Origin: Roseibacillus sp. | Lineage (GTDB): Bacteria; Verrucomicrobiota; Verrucomicrobiia; Verrucomicrobiales; Akkermansiaceae | Direction of reading: 5' to 3' | DNA length: 50,059 bases | Assembly (NCBI GenBank): GCA_028821775.1 | Contig: JAPKFB010000032.1 | Coordinates: 1-50,059 of the forward strand | Shown here: in pieces, positions 44,801 to 50,059 of the stretch | Position numbering within the stretch: position 1 is the first letter of the stretch | Layout: each line of letters begins with the position of its first letter | Notes under the pieces: model-generated | The model's database searches: none | What the model saw: the letters and a program-made list of their open reading frames with translations, nothing else | What the model was told of the DNA's origin: nothing | Made by a program: the position numbers and the translations under genes

Positions 44801-45049
44801 TTCGATTTTTTGAATTGCTTCCTCGATCTTGATGGTCACTCCGCGTTCTACATCCTCCGGGGTCCCGCCGAGGAACGGAACGCGGACCTCCACCCGCTGG
44901 GCATCAAAGGAGGGGAAGGTTTCCTTGCGCACCTTGAGCGCGGTGTAGACTCCGGCCGCCAGGATCGAGAACATGATCACATTCGCGACGACAGGATTGT
45001 CGGCAAACCATGCGATGATGGGGTGACGTTGGAGCGGGTGGTCGCGCAC
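41855..45049 (-). CDS. RND efflux transporter, inner-membrane permease
   Basis: 1064-residue pump protein of the AcrB/HAE1-like RND superfamily. It uses the proton gradient to export compounds through the adaptor and outer-membrane channel encoded just upstream. It starts IIAWFADNPVVANVIMFSIL (TM1). The porter regions contain GTPEDVERGVTIKIEEAIQK and GSRNYELSIEISEDKLRTYN. TM4 carries the proton-relay acidic pair in VVLGIVVDDAIIIGESIY. The second half repeats the pattern, with SVFGILALSGVVVNDSLVLM and SLTTFAGLIPLLTESAVQAQ. Length and internal duplication are normal. It follows the adaptor gene by 71 bp as the last gene of the operon. Substrates cannot be read from sequence. Confidence 0.93.
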   Translation of the reverse strand: MRDHPLQRHPIIAWFADNPVVANVIMFSILAAGVYTALKVRKETFPSFDAQRVEVRVPFLGGTPEDVERGVTIKIEEAIQKIEGIDHIRSVSRESGSTVTISALEDYPIDELLKDIKIQVDAIPSFPEEAEKPVISESRRIREIVWIDIHGDVPEATLKETARTVRDELLKLDNISRINVYGSRNYELSIEISEDKLRTYNLTFDEVARAVSNNSIDLSGGVIRSERGEISIRTRSQAYTTRDFEDLPLRTTAKGIRIHLRDVATVRDGFIDQKFLNRFNGQPTVSLQIITEGRDNTIQASAAARTLAAEFGEQFHLPAGVQLTPWNDSSEVIKSRLNLMIKNGLIGVGLVFIVLALFLNLKLAFWVAVGIPVSMCGALTLFPLEFLDLSLNQITTFAFIVVLGIVVDDAIIIGESIYASKEEQKSREGSQADLRATVRGVSKVFIPAAFGVLTTIAAFYPLTRVSGQMGNVFGTMAVVVIFCLIFSLVESKIILPSHLAHIDVHKKSHNPLSRLWDFIQGGVAGALRHFITRIYQPGLKILIPYRYAVTGVFIAILIIVGGLLPSGYLRFVWFPPIYRDNITATLELEQGLPVEYLHQSCHRIETALRQAARELEEESGHKILRHVHISASNSTTARISAELTPSESRPVETAELVKEWRRNVRTIAGSKGLSFRGTAGPPGQGFNVQLESDNLEALQAAAKELKARVATFPGIYDVQDSFDSGQPEIQLTPTPAAEAAGFDRRALARNVRDAFYGREAQRVQRGRDEVKVMVRYPEEDRTQIAALRQMRIRAQDGTAIPFSIVASPKYGEALASIERADYTRIVSVTAAVDKSVTSGQEVLALLEKDFFPAFRANHPEIRIALRGEAEQRLRSRLSLVYGFGFSIILIYILLAIPLKSYTRPLFIMSVIPFGITGAMLGHFVFDLPLSILSVFGILALSGVVVNDSLVLMHRLHSIHVSGSGMPLADAIHQAAGERFRPILLTSLTTFAGLIPLLTESAVQAQFLKPMAVSLGFGVLFATGITLVLLPMMVLIADDLKQSFRWWFAVLTRTKITLPDSAPIA

Positions 45050-45120
45050 GGGAGGGAAGAGTGGGGCGGGGCGGTAGGCGAGTCAGGATCCCTCGCTGGA
45101 GATGGGCGGTTGTGAAGGGG

Positions 45121-46314
45121 TCACTTCTTCTTCCGTGGTCCCTTTGGGGGTCGGGGATCCAGGGCTTCGGCGGTGTCGCCGTCGCTGAAGCTGTGGAGCG
45201 GGCGGGTGGCGATGCGAAGAGGTGGCTCGGTGATGGGGTCGGTAATCTTGGCGAGGAAAAACCCGGACTCGCTGAGGAGGCGCGTGACCGGTTGTTTGCG
45301 AAGGATGTTTTCGGTGGTGAGGATCCAGACGTAGCTGTCATCGACGAGCGAAGATTCAGGGAGGCGATGGACCTCTGTGATGGGTTGGGCATCCAGAGTG
45401 GCACTGACGAAGGCGCCCACGGGAAGAAAGGAGGCAGGGTCGTCGAAGGGCTTGGCGACGTCGGCCACCACGAAGACAACCTGGTTGGAAGTGTCGGTCG
45501 AGGGCTCGGTGCGTTTGATGGTCGCGGCCCAGGATTTGCCCGGCTGACTTGGAGTGGTGAGGGTGGCGGAAAGTTTTGGATCTTCGGCCACGAAGGCGAG
45601 AGGGAGTGCAAGTTGCTGCACTTGTTCGGGAGTGAGTGGGAGCCGCACTTCGACCCGGGAGCGATCGATGAGGCCTCCGAGAATGGTTCCCGGGGTGATG
45701 ACATTTCCCGGGCTCGCGGTGCGTTCCTGCACAATGGCCGCGAAAGGCGCGCGGACTTGGGTGCGCTGGAGATCGAGTTCGGCCTTGGTGAGGGCGGCGC
45801 TGGCGGAGGCGACATCCGCGGTTGCGGCCGCGAGCTGGGGTTTGCGAAGAGTGAAGGGGGGAGCATCGGCGGGGTGACGACCGGAATCGACCCAATCCTG
45901 CAGGGCGATCCGAGAGCGGCTCTCTTCCTCGGCGAGGGTTTTGTTGGCGGTGGCGAGGGCCGCTTTCTGGTTCTCGATTGCGGCGAGGTAGTCAGCGGGG
46001 TCGAGGGTAAGGAGGATCTCGTCGAGAGCGACCGAGTATCCGACTTGGAAGTTCGGGTCGACGGTGAGGATTCTGCCCGCAACCTGGCTCGCGACCTGAG
46101 TTTGCTGATAGGCCTGCACGTTGCCAAAGGAAGAGATCGTCGGAGTATGTTGCGCGGGACTGGATTCGATCACCACAACCTTGGGAATGATTTGGGGAGG
46201 TTTGCGCGAGGGTGGTGGTTCCTTGTTCGCGATCCAGGTTTTCACCAACAGGGCGGCTACTAGAAGAACCAGCGGAGCGAGGATGATGTTGAGAGCAGTC
46301 TGCCGAGGGAGCAT
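45121..46314 (-). CDS. RND efflux adaptor (membrane fusion protein, HlyD family)
   Basis: 397 residues from the ATG at 46314. An N-terminal membrane anchor (about 9-29, IILAPLVLLVAALLVKTWIA) is followed by the periplasmic adaptor. The beta-barrel/lipoyl halves show FGNVQAYQQTQVASQVAGRI and RTQVRAPFAAIVQERTASPG (the hinge pair of the lipoyl domain). A helical hairpin lies between them (LEEAL-type repeats around EESRSRIALQDWVDSGRHPA). It ends in a basic tail (PKGPRKKK). It links the inner-membrane pump to the outer-membrane channel. It starts 17 nt after the channel gene and is followed by the pump gene, a standard tripartite arrangement. Confidence 0.9.
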   Translation of the reverse strand: MLPRQTALNIILAPLVLLVAALLVKTWIANKEPPPSRKPPQIIPKVVVIESSPAQHTPTISSFGNVQAYQQTQVASQVAGRILTVDPNFQVGYSVALDEILLTLDPADYLAAIENQKAALATANKTLAEEESRSRIALQDWVDSGRHPADAPPFTLRKPQLAAATADVASASAALTKAELDLQRTQVRAPFAAIVQERTASPGNVITPGTILGGLIDRSRVEVRLPLTPEQVQQLALPLAFVAEDPKLSATLTTPSQPGKSWAATIKRTEPSTDTSNQVVFVVADVAKPFDDPASFLPVGAFVSATLDAQPITEVHRLPESSLVDDSYVWILTTENILRKQPVTRLLSESGFFLAKITDPITEPPLRIATRPLHSFSDGDTAEALDPRPPKGPRKKK

Positions 46315-46331
46315 GGAATCGAGAAGTGAAG

Positions 46332-47693
46332 TCAGAGACCCTTTCCGAGCGCGAGAGCGAGGGCAACACGGTTTTTTAGCCGAGCGGCGCGGAGGGTGAT
46401 GGTTCGTTCTTCGGTGGCGAAGACCTGACGCTGTGCGGTCAGGAGATTGAGAAGTTCGGTGATGCCGGCTTCGAAGTCGCGGCGCGTTCGTTCTTCGGCA
46501 CGGCGTGCAGCGCTGAAGGCTTGGAGGCGGGCCGTTTCTTCGGTGCGCAGATAGCGTTCGCTTCCGAGCGCGGTTTCCACCTCCCGCAAGGCGTTCAAAA
46601 CAGTGGTGCGGTATTGCTGATAGCTTTGCTCGGCGCGTTTCCCGGCGGCCCCCAGATCGGCGCGCCGCGCTCCGGCATCGAAGAGTGGTTGGCTCAGGCT
46701 TCCGAGAAGCGACCAACTCGAAAACCCGCGGCGGGCCAGCTCAGTGAGCGCGCTGCTGGACTGTCCGCCGGAGGCGGTGAGCGCGAAGCTCGGGAAGAGG
46801 GCGGCGTGGGCAACCTGCACGCGGGCATCGTCGGCGCGAATGCGTTGATAGGCGGCATCGACGTCGGGACGTTGGCGAAGGAGGTCTGAGGGGATGCCGG
46901 CCCGCACGGTTCGACGGAGGGAGGGCCATCCGCCGCGCGTTTTATAGTCGGCGCTTGGATAGGAACCGGTGAGCGCCTGCATGGTGCGGGCGGCCTGGTC
47001 GCGTTGATCGCGGCGCAGTTCAAGATCGGCGCGCGCGCTGCTAGTGTCCGAGCGCGTGAGTTCGAGGTCCGCGAGGGAGGCGCGCCCTTCATCACGGCGG
47101 CGCGAGACCGAGCGCTCGGTCTGTTCAAAGCTGGCGAGGCGGCGTTGCGAGAGGGCGAGAAAATCTTGAGCGGCTGCGAGATCGAACCACCCCTGCATGG
47201 TTTGGGCGGCGATTGATTGGCGAGCGGCGTCGTAGTCGGCAGCGGCTGCTGCTTGATCGGCAGTGCTGGCAGTGACGCCGGCGCGGATCCGTCCCCAGAC
47301 ATCGATCTCCCAACCGGCATCGAGCGAGGCCTCAAAGAGAGTCGCCTCGGGGCGGAGGGCGCTATCGGAGCGCGAGGTGGAGGCGGTGCCGGTGAGGGAG
47401 GGAAAGCGGGCGATCTTGGCGCGGCGGGTGTTGAAGCCGGCTTCTTCGAGGCGGGCGAGGCTCAAGCGCACGTCGGGGTTGTGAGTGAGCGCGCGTTGGA
47501 CGGTGGAGCGGAGTTGCGCGTTATTGAAGAGAGAGAGCAGGTTGTCCGCGATTTGCGGGACGGGAGGACGGGTGGCCTGGTAGCTGCCGCGCAGGGTGAG
47601 ACTTTCCGGGGCTCCTTCAGCCAGTCCCCCCGGTCCCCGCGCGCATCCGGCGAGGAGCGAGGCGAGGAGCAAGATCGGGAGGGTGAACTTCAT
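46332..47693 (-). CDS. Outer-membrane efflux lipoprotein (OprM/NodT-type TolC family)
   Basis: 453 residues from the ATG at 47693, which starts a lipoprotein signal (MKFTLPILLLASLLAGCARG, Cys17). TolC-type duplicated helical repeats are visible: ALTHNPDVRLSLARLEEAGF, AGWEIDVWGRIRAGVTAS, then in the second half RQRPDVDAAYQRIRADDARV, AALFPSFALTASGG and SLSQPLFDAGARRADLGAA. It ends with GITELLNLLTAQRQVFATEE. These are hallmark segments of NodT/OprM channels. First gene of the reverse-strand channel-adaptor-pump operon. The frame is open further upstream, but without a signal. Confidence 0.92.
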   Translation of the reverse strand: MKFTLPILLLASLLAGCARGPGGLAEGAPESLTLRGSYQATRPPVPQIADNLLSLFNNAQLRSTVQRALTHNPDVRLSLARLEEAGFNTRRAKIARFPSLTGTASTSRSDSALRPEATLFEASLDAGWEIDVWGRIRAGVTASTADQAAAAADYDAARQSIAAQTMQGWFDLAAAQDFLALSQRRLASFEQTERSVSRRRDEGRASLADLELTRSDTSSARADLELRRDQRDQAARTMQALTGSYPSADYKTRGGWPSLRRTVRAGIPSDLLRQRPDVDAAYQRIRADDARVQVAHAALFPSFALTASGGQSSSALTELARRGFSSWSLLGSLSQPLFDAGARRADLGAAGKRAEQSYQQYRTTVLNALREVETALGSERYLRTEETARLQAFSAARRAEERTRRDFEAGITELLNLLTAQRQVFATEERTITLRAARLKNRVALALALGKGL

Positions 47694-47910
47694 TGGAATG
47701 GCGCCCGGGAGTTGAGCAAGGGAAGGGCGGAGCGGGAAGAGTGATTTTTGGACCGGTGCGAATAGGTGACCCGGATCCATCCATAAAACCCGCTGGCACG
47801 TGAGGATGGGTTCGCGATCCGAAGGAATCTCCGCTCGGAGCGCGGGGCTGAGGAGGGCGAACTCGTCATGGCGAAGCGGCTTTGCGAAACTTGGCGCCCT
47901 CCCTGCTGTC

Positions 47911-47944
47911 AAGGCGCTGCGATCCCGCCGGGATCGGCCTTTTT
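47911..47944 (+). terminator. Orphan Rho-independent terminator-like hairpin on the forward strand
   Basis: CGATCC and GGATCG (47920-47936) form a stem around CGCCG. AAGGC (47911-47915) can extend the pairing with GCCTT (47937-47941), and TTTTT (47940-47944) follows. It points forward, yet no forward-strand gene precedes it for over 8 kb. It may end a small RNA or antisense transcript. Confidence 0.45.
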
Positions 47945-48017
47945 CATTCGCCAAAGTCCCGGGAGGCAACCCCGAGCTCCGAGCGGTGATTTTCCCCCAG
48001 GATCAGCGTCGACGGGC

Positions 48018-48049
48018 CCGCCCCCTGCGCCAATTCTCCCAGGGGGCGG
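48018..48049 (-). terminator. Strong GC hairpin downstream of lysS
   Basis: CCGCCCCCTG (48018-48027) and CAGGGGGCGG (48040-48049) form a perfect 10-bp stem with a 12-nt loop, about 10 nt past the lysS stop. No U-run follows on the transcript, so it is an imperfect intrinsic terminator or a 3'-end stabiliser. Confidence 0.55.
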
Positions 48050-48059
48050 TTGGCGGTCG

Positions 48060-49559
48060 CTACTTTTTGCATTTCAATTGCGGGAAGAGAACGACGTCTC
48101 GGATGGTGGGGGCCCCGGTGAGGAGCATGATCAGGCGGTCGATGCCGATCCCGATCCCGCCGGCCGGGGGCATGCCGTGTTCGAGGGTCTCCAGGAAGTC
48201 GTGATCAATCTCCTGGGTTTCGCCGCCGCTCTGTTCTTCAAAGCGGGCGCGTTGCACGTCGGGATCATTGAGCTCGGAGTAACCTGGTGAAATTTCCTGT
48301 CCGTTGATGATGAGCTCGTAGACATCGATGACTTCCGGATTCTCCGGATTGACCTTGGCGAGGGGAATGAGCTTGGCGTCGACATGAGTGACGTAGCAGG
48401 GGTCGAAGGTGTGCTCCTCAACGAGCTTCTCAAAGACCTGCTGGGTCACTTCGTAGTCTTCGAGAGCGGCTCCGATCTCGAGCTTGAAGTCATTCTGGGC
48501 GCGGGCGCGGCGCTCTTCGGGGCTCAGGTCGAACCAGTCCTCGCCCACCGCGTCCTTGATGAGATCCCGATAGGAAGCGCGTTTCCATGGTCGGGAGAGA
48601 TCGATGGTGCGCAGCACCTCGCCATCCTCATCCTTGTGTTGGATCTGGAGCGTGCCGAAGAATTTTTCGGCGAGCGAGCAGACCAATTCTTCGACCAACT
48701 CGGCCATGAGTTCGAAGTCGGCGAAGGCCCAGTAGGCCTCGAGCATGGTGAACTCGGGATTGTGGCGCCGTGAAATGCCTTCGTTGCGAAAATTGCGGTT
48801 GAGCTCGAAGACCTTGGTGAAGCCGCCCACGAGGAGGCGCTTGAGATAGAGCTCGGGAGCAATGCGCAGGGTGAGCGGCATGCTGAGGGCGTTGTGATAG
48901 GTTTCGAAAGGGCGCGCGGCGGCTCCCCCGGCCACGTCCTGGAGCATGGGAGTCTCCACTTCGAGGAAGCCACGCTCATGGAAGAAGTTGCGAATTTCGG
49001 CGAGGATGCGAGAGCGTAGAACGAAGAGGTCGGCACTGGGCTCGTTTGCCATCAGGTCGAGGTGACGTTTGCGGTACTTGATCTCGCGATCGGCAACGCC
49101 GTGCCATTTGTCGGGCATGGGGCGCAAGGACTTGGAGAGCACATGGAGGGACTCCACCTTCACGGTGGGTTCACCCTTTCCCGTGATGAAGGTTGTTCCT
49201 TCAATGCCCACCCAGTCACCGCGATCCAAGAGATGCCAAATCTCCCAAGCGGCTTCTGAAACGCCCTTCTTGTTGAGGTAGCCCTGGATGCGGCCATGGA
49301 TGTCGCCGAGGACAAAGAAGACGGACTTCCCCATGTCGCGAATGATGTGGAGGCGGCCAGCCAGTTTGACGGAACGATCCTCCGAAAAGTCGGACTTGAG
49401 GTCGCCCGGGGTCGTGTTGGTCTCAAATCGTCCTCCGAAAGGGTCGACTCCTAGCTCGCGCAACTTGGCAAGTTTCTCTCTCCGGACTGCGATCAATTCC
49501 GCTTCGTTGGAAGTGGGCTCGGCGGGGCTTGAACTGGGTGGATGTTGGTCGGAGGTCAT
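48060..49559 (-). CDS. lysS: Lysyl-tRNA synthetase, class II
   Basis: Charges tRNA-Lys with lysine in the cytoplasm. 499 residues, normal bacterial length. An N-terminal OB-fold anticodon domain (about 60-165: VKLAGRLHIIRDMGKSVFFV, LGDIHGRIQGYLNKKG) is followed by REIKYRKRHLDLM. Class II motif 1 is VETPMLQDVAGGAAARPF, motif 2 ELNRNFRNEGISRRHNPEF with MLEAYWAF, and motif 3 GIGIGIDRLIMLLTGAPT. The segment before motif 3 reads YVTHVDAKLIPLAKVNPENP, then NGQEISPGYSELNDP, a divergent but recognisable version of the LysRS pattern. The gene is alone, followed by a strong hairpin and preceded by an A+T-rich stretch that probably holds its promoter. Confidence 0.96.
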   Translation of the reverse strand: MTSDQHPPSSSPAEPTSNEAELIAVRREKLAKLRELGVDPFGGRFETNTTPGDLKSDFSEDRSVKLAGRLHIIRDMGKSVFFVLGDIHGRIQGYLNKKGVSEAAWEIWHLLDRGDWVGIEGTTFITGKGEPTVKVESLHVLSKSLRPMPDKWHGVADREIKYRKRHLDLMANEPSADLFVLRSRILAEIRNFFHERGFLEVETPMLQDVAGGAAARPFETYHNALSMPLTLRIAPELYLKRLLVGGFTKVFELNRNFRNEGISRRHNPEFTMLEAYWAFADFELMAELVEELVCSLAEKFFGTLQIQHKDEDGEVLRTIDLSRPWKRASYRDLIKDAVGEDWFDLSPEERRARAQNDFKLEIGAALEDYEVTQQVFEKLVEEHTFDPCYVTHVDAKLIPLAKVNPENPEVIDVYELIINGQEISPGYSELNDPDVQRARFEEQSGGETQEIDHDFLETLEHGMPPAGGIGIGIDRLIMLLTGAPTIRDVVLFPQLKCKK

Positions 49560-50059
49560 TTTGAGGAAAAATCTAAAACTAATGAAGAGAAGAGACGATC
49601 AGGAACGTATGAAACAAATTGTGGCCAATTCTGGGTGGAAAACCACAGGGAATTATATTTGCGAATAGCGTGGAAATTTTCTGAAATTGCCTTGTTTAAA
49701 CTCAAAGCAGAGCGATAAGAGCACGAACACTTTTTGGGGGGGAATTACAGTCCCGTGGTCGCTTCACAGCGCCGCGGGGCTGTTGCGTACAGGGGGAGCA
49801 GTCGTTTGAAGCATGGAGAGGAGGAGATCTTGTGGCGCCGGGTCGAATTGTGGGCTGCTGCTGCGGGCGAGGTTCTCTGATTCGCAGCGCGCTTTGGCGA
49901 GGGCGAAAATATCAAATGTGAATTTGCGGAGTGCTCTCTGAGGCTGGGGTGCTTTGGAGGGAGCGAGAAGCCATGCAGGATTTGCGGGAAATGCCGCTTG
50001 GATTCTTTCCCGGTTCACGGTTCATATAGGCGCCTAGCCAACGTAAGGTCTGCTCCGGA
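49560..50059. other. Upstream region of lysS to window end, no confident gene
   Basis: 500 bp. The first ~180 bp are A+T-rich and probably contain the lysS promoter. A 28-codon forward ORF (49582-49668, MKRRDDQERMKQIVANSGWK) lies there, of uncertain reality. On the reverse strand a GTG-started 84-codon frame (50018-49764) includes ALRKFTFDIFALAKARCESE; it lacks a ribosome binding site and a recognisable family, so it is not called as a gene. Confidence 0.4.

Larger units (their letters stand above)
47694..48059. other. Intergenic region lysS/efflux operon with two hairpins
   Basis: 366 bp between the lysS stop and the efflux channel start, both on the reverse strand. It should hold the efflux promoter. 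Two structured elements are visible: a forward-oriented hairpin plus T-run (47911-47944) and a strong GC hairpin just after lysS (48018-48049). No protein-coding gene is convincing. Confidence 0.5.

Noticed and set aside
49764..50018. 84-codon reverse ORF near the window end
   Set aside because: GTG start without a Shine-Dalgarno, no recognised motif, low-complexity Pro/Ser/Ala content.
1..50059. tRNA, rRNA, CRISPR arrays, insertion sequences, prophage genes
   Set aside because: No cloverleaf, rRNA-like stretch, regularly spaced repeat series or transposase/integrase motif was recognised on either strand.

Overview
This 50 kb window looks like chromosomal DNA of a heterotrophic bacterium of the PVC superphylum, most likely Verrucomicrobiota (inference from gene content). 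The signature families are a large TIGR02604/TIGR02603-type dehydrogenase-cytochrome protein, a DUF1552 protein with its DUF1587/1595/1592/1588/1585 cytochrome partner, DUF1080 and DUF6807 (PmoA-like) proteins, three intact sulfatases plus a sulfatase relic, and Gfo/Idh/MocA and SGNH enzymes. Shine-Dalgarno motifs are weak at many starts. I see no tRNA, rRNA, CRISPR array, transposase or phage gene.

Layout. (1) 21-1463 is a sulfatase, followed by a 555-bp gap with a decayed reverse-strand ORF and a 44-bp exact copy of part of glpK. (2) 2019-5295 is a tight three-gene stator-like operon: a zinc-ribbon MotA/TolQ/ExbB channel subunit with a long cytoplasmic tail, then two different ExbD/TolR-like subunits, only one of which keeps the proton-carrying Asp. 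(3) 8094-5313 (reverse) is a sugar-catabolism operon: Gfo/Idh oxidoreductase, PIG-L/LmbE deacetylase and a divergent NagB-like protein. A frameshifted relic lies upstream. (4) 8686-20083 holds the PVC cytochrome, an exported coiled-coil protein, two sulfatases, a sulfatase relic, DUF1080, PHP, GNAT and Dabb genes. (5) 20208-24233 has a multidomain secreted lysyl-endopeptidase-like protease and a DUF2752 protein. (6) 28040-24261 (reverse) carries DUF1552, a Tat-exported ADPRibase-Mn-like phosphoesterase, a zinc-ribbon membrane protein and a frameshifted gene. (7) 33233-29259 (reverse) is LRR-like protein, SGNH hydrolase, DUF1592-type cytochrome; a divergent PmoA-like gene separates the DUF1592 and DUF1552 genes. 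(8) 37547-33327 (reverse) is a galactose module: lipoprotein mutarotase, SSS symporter, galactokinase. (9) glpK, facing away. (10) 41650-39411 (reverse) is a Ser/Thr kinase with an extracytoplasmic EF-hand tail, followed after 2 nt by an M50-like membrane protein whose third metal ligand appears lost. (11) 47693-41855 (reverse) is a complete tripartite RND efflux operon. (12) lysS, followed by a strong GC hairpin.

Much of the window fits uptake and dismantling of sulfated, acetylated or galactose-containing polysaccharides: sulfatases remove sulfate outside the cytoplasm, the deacetylase/NagB-like/oxidoreductase set would process amino or modified sugars, and GalM-SSS-GalK would convert, import and phosphorylate galactose. 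Four broken genes, all on the reverse strand, lie in the left half, while the right half looks intact. The points most worth a second look are the asymmetric stator operon, the kinase/EF-hand plus altered M50 pair, the exported ADPRibase-Mn-like enzyme, the 44-bp glpK copy, and a possible small RNA upstream of an orphan terminator near 47.9 kb.
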